Shown here: positions 18,772 to 26,023 of the stretch, piece by piece
How positions within the stretch are numbered: position 1 is the stretch's first letter
Layout: each line of letters starts with the position of its first letter
Assembly: GCF_017329565.1 (NCBI RefSeq)
Contig: NZ_JAFMTT010000007.1
From: Alicyclobacillus mali
GTDB taxonomy: Bacteria; Bacillota; Bacilli; Alicyclobacillales; Alicyclobacillaceae
Length of the DNA: 64,000 bases
Reading direction: 5' to 3' (one strand)
Notes under the pieces: model-generated
What the model saw: the letters and a program-made list of their open reading frames with translations, nothing else
Database searches by the model: none
Told to the model about the DNA's origin: nothing
Position numbers and translations under genes: made by a program

Positions 18772-19395
18772 ATGCGGAACGCGAGGAGCCGGCGGCCTGG
18801 GCGCCCGCCGCAGGTTGAGATAGACGAGCCGACGGCTGAAAAAATTCTCCGCGCGGCTGCGGAATGCTTCATGGATCAGGGATTCGCGGCCGTTTCGATG
18901 GACGACGTGGCGGAACGAGCTGACGTCACGAAGGCCGTCGTGTATTACTACTATGGTTCCAAGACGGAGTTGTTTCAGCGCGCGATGATGGCGGTCATGC
19001 GCGCATCCCGCGAGCGCACGCAGGTCATTCTGCGCGAACATGGGCCCCTGCGCGAGCGGCTGCAGAAGCTCACGCGGACCCGCCTTGCCATTCCAGCGAC
19101 GCTCGACATGAATCACATCCTTCGGGGCAGTCAACGCGCGCTTCGCCAGGATCAACTGGACGAGATGCACCGGGCGGAAGAGCAACTGGTGGAAGTCATC
19201 GCTCAAGCATTGCACGCGGAGATGGCAGAGGGGCGCTTGCGGCCGGTGGACGCCGTGTTCGTGGCGAGATCGTACCTGGCGCTGCTCGGCATGGGACAGG
19301 CGGAATTGCGGCGCCGCGGCGGGGGACAAGCCGCCATCGACGAGATTGCGGCAGACATCGTGGATCTGCTCTGGCGCGGCATCGAGCCGCGGTGA
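18772..19395 (+). CDS. TetR family transcriptional regulator
   Basis: A 207-residue regulator. A basic N-terminal tail (RSRRPGRPPQ) leads into the helix-turn-helix SMDDVAERADVTKAVVYYYY (about residues 42-61). The C-terminal ligand domain is not diagnostic. It is divergent from the MMPL exporter with 121 bases between them, the usual arrangement of an exporter and its ligand-sensing repressor. The ATG follows AAGGTGAG. A short hairpin (TGGGCG/CGCCCA, 19400-19418) follows the stop. Confidence 0.9.
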   Translation: MRNARSRRPGRPPQVEIDEPTAEKILRAAAECFMDQGFAAVSMDDVAERADVTKAVVYYYYGSKTELFQRAMMAVMRASRERTQVILREHGPLRERLQKLTRTRLAIPATLDMNHILRGSQRALRQDQLDEMHRAEEQLVEVIAQALHAEMAEGRLRPVDAVFVARSYLALLGMGQAELRRRGGGQAAIDEIAADIVDLLWRGIEPR

Positions 19396-19506
19396 AGCGT
19401 GGGCGGGATGAGCGCCCATCTTGGCAAAACCGGGCGAACGTCTAGGCTGACGGGCGCGCCGCCACATACCGTATAGCGAACGCTCGCAAGAAGGAGGAGG
19501 ATGTTC

Positions 19507-19617
19507 ATGTACGGCGTGTTTGGTGGGTACACCCGTTGGGCGGTCGTGTTCCTGATCATCTTCGTGCTGTTCTTCCTGTTTGTCCCGGCTGCGCCGGTTG
19601 CGACGGCGTCCTGCTGA
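19507..19617 (+). CDS. Small hydrophobic protein (YjcZ-like)
   Basis: A 36-residue protein: a Gly/Tyr-rich start (MYGVFGGYTRW), one membrane segment (about residues 11-28) and a short tail ending in Cys. The ATG at 19507 lies six bases after AAGGAGGAGG; ATG 19501 touches the ribosome site. Tiny Gly-rich one-helix proteins of this kind (YjcZ family) are common in spore-formers. CATACCGTA (19464-19472) upstream resembles the -10 of sporulation sigma factors E and K, a weak hint of mother-cell expression. Confidence 0.6.
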   Translation: MYGVFGGYTRWAVVFLIIFVLFFLFVPAAPVATASC

Positions 19618-19713
19618 GCGGCGAGCCGTCGGGGCGGCGGCTTGGCCGGGCCGCCGCCCACCATTCGGGCCCGCGGTTTGCGAACCGTGGTCCGTCACGG
19701 CTGCGTGGACACG

Positions 19714-19738
19714 AAAAAAGGCGGCCATGCCGGCCGCC
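19714..19738 (-). terminator. Intrinsic terminator of mtnD
   Basis: Read on the minus strand: GGCGGCC (19732-19738), a 5-base loop, GGCCGCC (19720-19726), then six T residues (19714-19719). It lies 14 bases past the mtnD stop. Confidence 0.88.
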
Positions 19739-19751
19739 CGTGCATGCGCGA

Positions 19752-20294
19752 TCACGCCTGTTGAAATGCGGGATCTTCGTACGGGTGCGCGACCCATCCG
19801 GCCGGATCGATGAACAGGCGGACGGCCACCACTTTGCGCTCGTCCGTGAGCGTGAAGAAGTGCGGGTTGCCCTCCGGCACCGAGATGACGTCACCGGCGG
19901 CAAGCACCACGTCGAAATAGCCCCCGTCCTTGCCCTTGATGATGAAGATACCGCTCCCCGACACGATGGCGCGGACCTCGTCCTCGGTGTGCGTGTGCAC
20001 CTGCTCGAACTTCTTCAGGAGTTCGTCCAGGTTCGGCGTCGACTCCGACAGCGAAATGACGTCCCACTTCACATAGCCGCGCTTATGGGAGAGGTCCTGA
20101 ATTTCCTCCTGCAGCGCCTGGAGAATCTCGTCCTTCTCCGCATCCGAGAGATCGAACTTGCCCTTCAGCGCCTCCGGGAGCCGCCGATCCACATCCCAGT
20201 GATCGTAATAGACCTCATTGCGGTTCAGGAATTCGCGTACCTGGTCCTCACCGCGGATCTCTTCGCCCGTGTTGCGAATCCGTACGTATGCCAC
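19752..20294 (-). CDS. mtnD: Acireductone dioxygenase
   Basis: A cupin enzyme of about 180 residues in the methionine salvage pathway. It splits the acireductone with O2 into formate and the 2-keto acid precursor of methionine (Fe form). The metal site is seen in HTHTEDE (His, His, Glu) plus the later His in GNPHFF. The conserved KRGYVKWDVISLS and IVSGSGIFII blocks match Bacillus MtnD. I chose GTG 20294, eight bases after GGGAGG, because the family starts at this point; upstream codons are in frame but not conserved. It is separated from mtnWXB and on the other strand. Confidence 0.94.
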   Translation of the reverse strand: MAYVRIRNTGEEIRGEDQVREFLNRNEVYYDHWDVDRRLPEALKGKFDLSDAEKDEILQALQEEIQDLSHKRGYVKWDVISLSESTPNLDELLKKFEQVHTHTEDEVRAIVSGSGIFIIKGKDGGYFDVVLAAGDVISVPEGNPHFFTLTDERKVVAVRLFIDPAGWVAHPYEDPAFQQA

Positions 20295-20411
20295 CACGCC
20301 GACCTCCCTGTGTGCATCTCCATGGCCGCGGACATCCGCCGCTTGCGTATATCGTAGAATTCCGCCCGGCATTTGTCCACAGGCAGGCGACTCGGCAGCA
20401 GGGGCCTCATC

Positions 20412-21464
20412 TCAGCTCAGGCTGAGCCAGGTGCTGTTGCCCAACATCGCGGCGCCGGACGTGGCTTGGTAGATGACTCGGATTTGGCCTACCTCGCCCT
20501 TCATCCACGGCGCATACACGAAGGTCATGGACGCCTGATTCGGATAGGCGAGAAACCCGGGTGCCGTGGCGTGCGCTTCGGCGCGAGCAACGGCCTGCGT
20601 CCACGTGTCAAACACGGCGTCGCCCTGTTTCGGGATCCACTCGATTTCCTCCAACCGGTACCCCTTCGGCGCGTTCGCAATATGAAAGCTCACGGTGTGT
20701 TCGCGCTCACTCGGCGGGCGGTCGATCACGACGCCAGGAGCTGGCTGGGTCGCCGCCATCAGGTCCACCGTGCCCTGGGGCCAAAAGACCGAGACGTGAT
20801 CGACCGTGGGCCCGCGGCTGCCATTCGGTAGCCTCGGGAACACCCATAAAAGCTGGTAGTCAGGCCCCGCTGGATAGAGGTAGATGTAGGAGTCCTGCGT
20901 ATAGCGGACGCTGCCGGGCGTGCCGAGGACGCCGGCGATTTCATGGTACGTGAGCGTGCGCAGCGCCTGCGCGTAGGATCGCACGTCGAAAATCTGTTCC
21001 CCTTTGTTGAGGCCAAACGCCACGTCCTTCGCGCGGTACGTGAAGTAGACGCCGGCGCCCGCATACGCCTGTGAGGACGGCGATCCCCATGCCTTCATCA
21101 CCTGATCGATGTTCTCCCCGTCCGCAAACGGCACGCCGGGAAGTGAGCCGCGCAGTGCTGCCTGCATCACGCTGCGCACCATCTCGCCCGGATTCGGGGC
21201 GCGGCCCGCGTCGGCCCGCTCCGGCTGCGCGACGTCCGCAGAGCCCGCGGCAGTCCCCGCTCCCTGCGGCTCTGCGTTCGTCGCGCTCCTGGCGAGATTG
21301 GCGGCGGGTTGAGCCGTTCCCGCTTCTTGCAAACCGATTCCATTGGCCGGGCGCTCGGCGCCACACCCCGCCAATCCCAGCGACACGACCACCGCGGCGC
21401 CAAGCCCGAGCCGGGGCGCCCAGCGCAGCCGCTCGCCCCTTCTTTCTTCTGCCCTGTGTCTCAC
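20412..21464 (-). CDS. DUF4309 (YjgB-type) lipoprotein
   Basis: A 350-residue lipoprotein. The signal peptide ends with the lipobox LAGC (Cys34), followed by an Ala/Gln-rich linker to about residue 90. The segment about 95-220 matches the DUF4309 domain of Bacillus YjgB, with the typical DVAFGLNKGEQIFDVRSY and a following TLTYHEIAGVLGTP. The C-terminal 120 residues are a second beta-rich region I do not recognise. Its role outside the membrane is unknown. The GTG start follows GGGGG by eight bases. Confidence 0.8.
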   Translation of the reverse strand: MRHRAEERRGERLRWAPRLGLGAAVVVSLGLAGCGAERPANGIGLQEAGTAQPAANLARSATNAEPQGAGTAAGSADVAQPERADAGRAPNPGEMVRSVMQAALRGSLPGVPFADGENIDQVMKAWGSPSSQAYAGAGVYFTYRAKDVAFGLNKGEQIFDVRSYAQALRTLTYHEIAGVLGTPGSVRYTQDSYIYLYPAGPDYQLLWVFPRLPNGSRGPTVDHVSVFWPQGTVDLMAATQPAPGVVIDRPPSEREHTVSFHIANAPKGYRLEEIEWIPKQGDAVFDTWTQAVARAEAHATAPGFLAYPNQASMTFVYAPWMKGEVGQIRVIYQATSGAAMLGNSTWLSLS

Positions 21465-21572
21465 ATTGCACGCCCCCTTGTGCAGCGAATGAACTGCTGA
21501 TCATGAGACGATCCCGCCGCGCACGTTGTGACAGATGGCTTCCGCACCCTACCTCTCGCCGCCGCTGGCCTG

Positions 21573-21695
21573 CTGTCCACATGTTTATCCACAATTTCAT
21601 CCCCAATATCCACAGGCTACTGTGGAAAACCGCGTGTGGCGTGCGATCCCGCTTGTGTATAATGGCGGTTGGATTACCCACAGGGATGTGGATGA
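21573..21695. promoter_or_regulatory. DnaA-box cluster over the mtnW promoter
   Basis: Six DnaA-box-like 9-mers lie in 123 bases: CTGTCCACA (21573), the perfect box TTATCCACA (21585-21593), ATATCCACA (21606), TTTTCCACA on the minus strand (21621-21629), TTACCCACA (21674) and TCATCCACA on the minus strand (21687-21695). A perfect -10, TATAAT (21658-21663), with a poor -35, sits among them and probably drives mtnW. DnaA could therefore be titrated here or regulate the operon. No dnaA, dnaN or AT-rich unwinding region is next to it, so it is not an obvious oriC. Confidence 0.72.
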
Positions 21696-21740
21696 CTCGG
21701 CCCGAGTTCCACGCTGACACGAAACGAGGTGGCCTTTGAG

Positions 21741-22976
21741 ATGGTGAACCAGGATTCTTCCCCTCGCGATGCGGTGGTCGCCACCTATCGCCTGCGGGAT
21801 CGCAAGGACAAGCTTGAGGCAAGAGCCGAGGGCATTGCCGTCGGCCTGACCATCGGGACCTGGACGGACCTCCCCGCCGCGCGCAAGTCGGAAGTGGCGA
21901 AGCACTGCGGCCGCGTGGAGGGCATTCGCGTGCTCGAGGAGCGGCCGGAGGGAGACGTCGTCGCCGAGATCGACATCGCGTATCCGGTGGCAAATCTGAA
22001 TGGCACCTTTGCGTCGCTGCTCGTGACGGTGTTTGGCAAGCTGTCGATGGACGGCGAGATCCGGCTCGAGCGGCTCCAGATGCCGGACTCGCTCGTGCGC
22101 CAGTTCCCCGGGCCGAAGTTTGGCGTCGAGGGCGTCAGGCAGCGCCTCGGCGCGTACCATCGCCCGCTCGTCATGAGCATCTTCAAGGCGTGCGCGGGGC
22201 TCACGCTGGACGAACTCGTGGAGGCGTTCGGCGAACAGGCCGAGGGTGGCGTCGATCTCGTCAAGGACGACGAGATCTTCTTCACGGAGGCGTACGCCAC
22301 GCCGGAGGATCGCGTCCGCGCCTACGCGGCGAAGGCGGACGAGATCGCCCAGCGGACGGGGCGAAGGACCGCCTACGCCGTCAACCTGACCGGGCCGGTG
22401 CACAGCCTGCGTGAGAGGGCCCGCAGGCTCGCGGAGCTCGGCGCCGGTGCGCTGCTCGTCAACGTGGTGGCGTACGGCTACGACGTGGTGGCGGATCTCG
22501 CCCGAGACCCCGAGGTCCACGTGCCCATCCTCGCGCACCCGGCCGTGTCGGGGGCGCTGTACGGATCGCCCAACTACGGCATCGCGGCGGACATCGTGCT
22601 CGGGCAGCTCATGCGGCTCGCGGGCGCGGATATCGGCATCTTCCCGTCCATGTACGGCAGCGTGACGCTCGGCCGCGAGGCCACGGACCGGCTACTTCAG
22701 CACCTGCGGGCGGAAGGGGCGCCCAAACCCGTCCTTCCCGCGCCGTCCGCTGGCATCTACCCCGGTCTCGTGCCGCGGCTGTATCAGGACTTCGGCGTCG
22801 ATCTCGTCCTGAACGCCGGCGGCGGCATTCACGGCCACCCGGGCGGCGCGCGCATGGGCGGTCGCGCGTTCTTCGACGCCATCTGGGCCGTCGAGCACGG
22901 CGTGCCGCTTCAGGAGGCCGCAAAGGATCGCCCGGCCCTGCGCCAGGCGCTGGAGAAGTGGGGGATGCCCTCGTGA
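21741..22976 (+). CDS. mtnW: 2,3-diketo-5-methylthiopentyl-1-phosphate enolase (RuBisCO-like)
   Basis: A 411-residue RuBisCO-like protein of methionine salvage that enolises the diketone before dephosphorylation by MtnX. The active-site loop GGVDLVKDDE carries Lys175, the carbamylated Mg ligand of the superfamily, with Asp177 and Glu178; a conserved SIFKACAG lies before it and GGGIHGHPGG near the end. RuBisCO's carboxylase loop 6 is absent, as in the enolases. The ATG follows GAGGTGG. The stop overlaps the mtnX start. No S-box riboswitch is visible upstream; DnaA boxes are there instead. Confidence 0.95.
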   Translation: MVNQDSSPRDAVVATYRLRDRKDKLEARAEGIAVGLTIGTWTDLPAARKSEVAKHCGRVEGIRVLEERPEGDVVAEIDIAYPVANLNGTFASLLVTVFGKLSMDGEIRLERLQMPDSLVRQFPGPKFGVEGVRQRLGAYHRPLVMSIFKACAGLTLDELVEAFGEQAEGGVDLVKDDEIFFTEAYATPEDRVRAYAAKADEIAQRTGRRTAYAVNLTGPVHSLRERARRLAELGAGALLVNVVAYGYDVVADLARDPEVHVPILAHPAVSGALYGSPNYGIAADIVLGQLMRLAGADIGIFPSMYGSVTLGREATDRLLQHLRAEGAPKPVLPAPSAGIYPGLVPRLYQDFGVDLVLNAGGGIHGHPGGARMGGRAFFDAIWAVEHGVPLQEAAKDRPALRQALEKWGMPS

Positions 22977-23647
22977 CGGTGCGCGTGATCTGCGACTTTG
23001 ACGGCACCATCTCCGAGCGGGACATGATTGTGAGCATCATGCGCCACTTTGCGCCCGAGGCAAGCGAGCCCATCATCCAGGCCGTGCGCGCCGGCGAGCG
23101 ATCCGTCAAAGACGGCGTCGAGGCGATGTTTGCCCTGATCCCGTCCAACCAGTATGGCGCGGTGGCGGCGTACGCCCAGGCGGCGACCGCCGTGCGCCGA
23201 GGTTTTCCACAATTCATCCACACCTGTGAACAACTCGGGTGGAAAGTCGCGATCGTCAGCGGCGGATTCGACTTTTTCGTGGAGCCAGTTATCCACAACT
23301 TATCCACAGCGTCTGTGGATATCTATTGCAACCGCATCGACGCAAGCGGCTCTCACCTGCGCGTGAGGTGGTCAAAGCCCTGCGACGAGGCGTGCGACGG
23401 CGGCTGCGGCCTGTGCAAGCCGCGCGTCATCCGCGAAATCGCGCAGCCGGGCGATCGCGTCATCGCCATCGGCGATGGGGTCACGGATGTCAAAGCTGCG
23501 AAGATGGCCGATTTCGTCTTTGCGAGAAGCGATCTCCTGCGCTTGGCGCGGGAGCTGGGCCTGCCCCACCTTCCGTTTGAGACGTTTGACGACATCACAG
23601 CGGCGATTCTGGACAAGGGGAGCGAACTGTATGCCCACCTTTCATGA
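22973..23647 (+). CDS. mtnX: HK-MTPenyl-1-P phosphatase
   Basis: A HAD-superfamily phosphatase of about 224 residues that removes the phosphate from the MtnW product. Motif I is CDFDGTIS with the nucleophilic Asp at residue 8-10; motif II is VSGGFDFF, and motif III is IGDGVTDVKAA. A Cys group (CDEACDGGCGLC) sits in the middle, as in other MtnX proteins. The GTG start overlaps the mtnW stop (GTGA). The coding sequence holds a second cluster of DnaA boxes, including two perfect ones and the rare TTA codon. Confidence 0.93.
   Translation: MTVRVICDFDGTISERDMIVSIMRHFAPEASEPIIQAVRAGERSVKDGVEAMFALIPSNQYGAVAAYAQAATAVRRGFPQFIHTCEQLGWKVAIVSGGFDFFVEPVIHNLSTASVDIYCNRIDASGSHLRVRWSKPCDEACDGGCGLCKPRVIREIAQPGDRVIAIGDGVTDVKAAKMADFVFARSDLLRLARELGLPHLPFETFDDITAAILDKGSELYAHLS
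23203..23322. other. DnaA-box cluster inside mtnX
   Basis: Five DnaA-box-like 9-mers in 120 bases of coding DNA: TTTTCCACA (23203-23211), TCATCCACA (23214-23222), perfect TTATCCACA at 23289-23297 and again at 23300-23308, and ATATCCACA on the minus strand (23314-23322). The two perfect boxes are 11 bases apart, close to one helical turn, which suits cooperative DnaA binding. Confidence 0.7.
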
Positions 23648-24257
23648 GGCGCAGACGAGCGTGATGGAGCTTGCCCAGTTCGCGGCGAGCCGTGGCTGGT
23701 TGCCCGCGACGAGCGGCAATCTCTCGGTGCGGGTGTCGGATCAGCCGCTCACGTTTGCCATCACGCGAAGCGGCGCGGACAAGACCCGGCTTCAGCCCGA
23801 GGACGTGCTGCTGCTTGACGCGGACATGCGCGCGCAAGGCGATACGCCGTACAAGCCTTCTGCGGAGACCACGGTGCACGTGGCGCTGTACCAGAAGTTC
23901 GAGTGCGGCAGCATTCTCCACGTCCACACGGTCTACAACAACCTGGTGAGCGAGCTGTATGCAGAGCAAGGTTTCGTGGAAATCCGCGGGCACGAGCTCG
24001 TCAAGGCGCTCGGCCACTGGGAGGAAGGTGCCGCCGTGCGCATCCCGATTGTGCCCAACTGGGCGGACCTTCATCGGCTCGGCTCAGCGGTGGCCGAGGC
24101 GGCGCAGGCCGACGTTCCCGCCGTCTTGGTGCGCGCGCACGGCGTGTACGCGTGGGGGGACACGCCGGACGATGCGCGCCGGCACCTGGAAGCCATCGAG
24201 TTTTTGTGCGAATACGTGTACAAGCTCCATCTCGCCCGGGGGCGCGGTGCCGTATAA
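23631..24257 (+). CDS. mtnB: Methylthioribulose-1-phosphate dehydratase
   Basis: A 208-residue class II aldolase-like enzyme that dehydrates methylthioribulose-1-phosphate to the diketone used by MtnW. Zinc ligands appear in LHVHTVYNN (two His) and VRAHGVYAWG (third His); the substrate loop TSGNLSVRV is near residue 24. The ATG at 23631 overlaps the end of mtnX by 17 bases and follows AAGGGGA. The upstream enzymes MtnA and MtnK are not in the window. Confidence 0.93.
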   Translation: MPTFHEAQTSVMELAQFAASRGWLPATSGNLSVRVSDQPLTFAITRSGADKTRLQPEDVLLLDADMRAQGDTPYKPSAETTVHVALYQKFECGSILHVHTVYNNLVSELYAEQGFVEIRGHELVKALGHWEEGAAVRIPIVPNWADLHRLGSAVAEAAQADVPAVLVRAHGVYAWGDTPDDARRHLEAIEFLCEYVYKLHLARGRGAV

Positions 24258-24306
24258 CCGTGAGGCATTCGGCGCACACTAGCCGCGGAAAGCGGGGTGG
24301 AGCGCC

Positions 24307-24483
24307 GTGGGCCCTGAATTTGCGTCATGGTTTCAAGGCCTTGATTCCGAAACCATCATGTGGATGATCATCCTTTCGGTCATGCTCATGCTCGTCGGCG
24401 GTGGACTGCTGTATTGGGATCACGTGATGCGCCAACACGACGAACCCGTGCACCCGCTTGATTCTCCTGGAGAGCGGCGCTGA
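24307..24483 (+). CDS. Small single-pass membrane protein
   Basis: A 58-residue protein with one strong membrane segment (about residues 18-37, rich in Met, Ile and Leu) and a polar His/Pro/Glu tail. The GTG at 24307 follows GGGTGGAG by about six bases. It lies 49 bases after mtnB, so it may be the last gene of the salvage operon; a hairpin overlapping its stop ends the unit. No family is recognised. Confidence 0.55.
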   Translation: MGPEFASWFQGLDSETIMWMIILSVMLMLVGGGLLYWDHVMRQHDEPVHPLDSPGERR

Positions 24484-24512
24484 GGCCCATGGGGGCCGTC
24501 GGCGCCGCTTTT
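24473..24512 (+). terminator. Terminator of the mtnWXB unit
   Basis: AGCGGCGC (24473-24480) pairs with GCGCCGCT (24502-24509), followed by a short T run. The inner bases GGCCC and GGGCC extend the fold. It overlaps the stop codon of the small membrane protein gene. Confidence 0.72.
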
Positions 24513-24662
24513 CCATCTGCACAGCCGGAAGCACCACAGTCTTGATGCCTCATACCAATTCAGGTATTCTGTGATCGAAGCGAAAAAATCAGATAGATTT
24601 CCAGATTCGCACGGCGGGGAATGGGTGAAATTTCTTCGGCGCAAGTGCGCGTGGGGGGCCTT

Positions 24663-25754
24663 ATGTCGTTCATGACCAAGTCTGCGCTGGTCTCTGTGAC
24701 CGTCCTTTTCCTCGCTGCGGGGAGCTGGCTGGGGAAGTTTGCGGCGGACATTCGGGCGGTGCAGCCGTCCTCAGCGGTTCATACCGTTCGCGTGTCGGCC
24801 GCACCCGTTGCGTTTCCTTTCCCAGCCGATGCCTACAGCCCGACGGCAGGCTTCCTCTGTCCGACGCCAGGCGTGCAGGTGCCGGGCGGGCCCAAGCCGG
24901 GATCGTACGCGTACGGGCGCATCTGGGCGAGCCATCTGCACGCGTATTTGCCTCAGCCAGGCGCTGAACGCTATCGCGAGACGTACGACGAGCAGGCGAG
25001 CGGCGACTGGGTTGTCTGGCAGTACGTCACGATGGACATGTCGGACGGCTTGACGCGCGTGGACGCGTATCATGTGAAGACCCAACGGGCGTCTGAAGTG
25101 TGGCGCGCGTCGCCCGCGAACGGCGTGCTCTTGAAAATGCAACTGGTCAGCAATCACCTTTGGTATCTCACAGAGACCGTGCAGAGTTCGGTCAAGTCCG
25201 AGACCGTCGAAACAGAGCTCCACGACCGAAATCTCGAAACGGGAGCGGATCGCGTCGTCCTGATAAGCGCGGCGCAGGGCCTAGGGGAGGTCGCGACGGA
25301 CTTCGCCGTCGATGGCTCGACCGTCGCCCTGGTCGAGGAGCGCGCGGGGGACGTCCTGCGCGTCCCGATGAAAATCCCGTTCACGCTTGATCTCGACGAT
25401 CTCGCCCACCATCGCGCTGTCACCGTGGCGCACGGGGAGAACGAGAATCCCACCACCCTGTGCGCGGCAAACGGCATTTACGCGTGGTCGTCCAATGCGG
25501 CGGGTGTCATGGCCTACGTGTCAGCGACCGGCCAGACGCTGCACATCGCCTCGACGCCGTCCTACGTGGCGGTGGGCGGGCACGAGGTGTGGTGGCACGC
25601 CATCAATTCGGACGCGTACGGGGGAGAAAACGTGCTCACGGGAGAGCGGCTCCGCTTCCCGTCGAGTGTGAAGCCCATGGGCATCGTCTTCTCGAACGGC
25701 GTCGGCATCGTCAACACGATGCACAACACGTATACCTTCTCGCCGAGCGCTTGA
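24663..25754 (+). CDS. Exported or membrane-anchored hypothetical protein
   Basis: A protein of about 363 residues with an N-terminal signal or anchor (about residues 6-22). The rest alternates short strands with WVVWQYVTMD, DGSTVALVEE, AAGVMAYVSATG and YVAVGGHEVWW, a pattern suggesting a beta-propeller, and should lie outside the cell. I chose ATG 24663 because a GGGGGG ribosome site stands just before it; ATG 24621 is an in-frame alternative. No family is recognised. It is a single-gene unit. Confidence 0.65.
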   Translation: MSFMTKSALVSVTVLFLAAGSWLGKFAADIRAVQPSSAVHTVRVSAAPVAFPFPADAYSPTAGFLCPTPGVQVPGGPKPGSYAYGRIWASHLHAYLPQPGAERYRETYDEQASGDWVVWQYVTMDMSDGLTRVDAYHVKTQRASEVWRASPANGVLLKMQLVSNHLWYLTETVQSSVKSETVETELHDRNLETGADRVVLISAAQGLGEVATDFAVDGSTVALVEERAGDVLRVPMKIPFTLDLDDLAHHRAVTVAHGENENPTTLCAANGIYAWSSNAAGVMAYVSATGQTLHIASTPSYVAVGGHEVWWHAINSDAYGGENVLTGERLRFPSSVKPMGIVFSNGVGIVNTMHNTYTFSPSA

Positions 25755-25786
25755 CGGGACGCGGCCGCTTGGTCCGCAGCGCGAGC

Positions 25787-25810
25787 GGGCCGAGCTATCG
25801 CCCTCGGCCC
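25787..25810. terminator. Hairpin between convergent genes
   Basis: GGGCCGAG (25787-25794) and CTCGGCCC (25803-25810), followed by GTCTT. It lies between the exported protein gene and the small minus-strand gene and overlaps the stop of the latter. Confidence 0.45.
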
Positions 25811-25908
25811 GTCTTCGCGTCGTGCCGGCGCACGCGGATGTCCACCACGGCCCACGCCGCGGCGATGCCCACGACAAACGCGAGTCCCCATAGCCAGTCA
25901 GGTACCAC
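25795..25908 (-). CDS. Small single-pass membrane protein
   Basis: A 37-residue protein: one membrane segment (about residues 5-22, WLWGLAFVVGIAAAWAVV) followed by a basic tail (RVRRHDAKTGRGR). The GTG at 25908 follows AAGGAGG by nine bases, the main support. It is short and easily missed; its function is unknown. It lies downstream of nothing on its strand within 110 bases, so it has its own promoter. Confidence 0.5.
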   Translation of the reverse strand: MVPDWLWGLAFVVGIAAAWAVVDIRVRRHDAKTGRGR

Positions 25909-26023
25909 GGTGACCAGCCTCCTTCGGTCTCCCGCTAGCGTGCGCGAAAGGCGGAGGCCCTATGCGCGGCGCGCGAGCCGTCCGTCGGTGCCTCGGCCCG
26001 GCCTTAGGTTGGGCGCAGCTGTC

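Noticed and set aside
21465..21740. Possible S-box (SAM) riboswitch before mtnW
   Set aside because: I looked for the conserved S-box stems and a terminator and found neither; the region holds DnaA boxes and a -10 instead.
21573..23322. Replication origin
   Set aside because: DnaA boxes are clustered, but there is no dnaA or dnaN next to them and no clear AT-rich unwinding region. Titration or regulatory sites are more likely.
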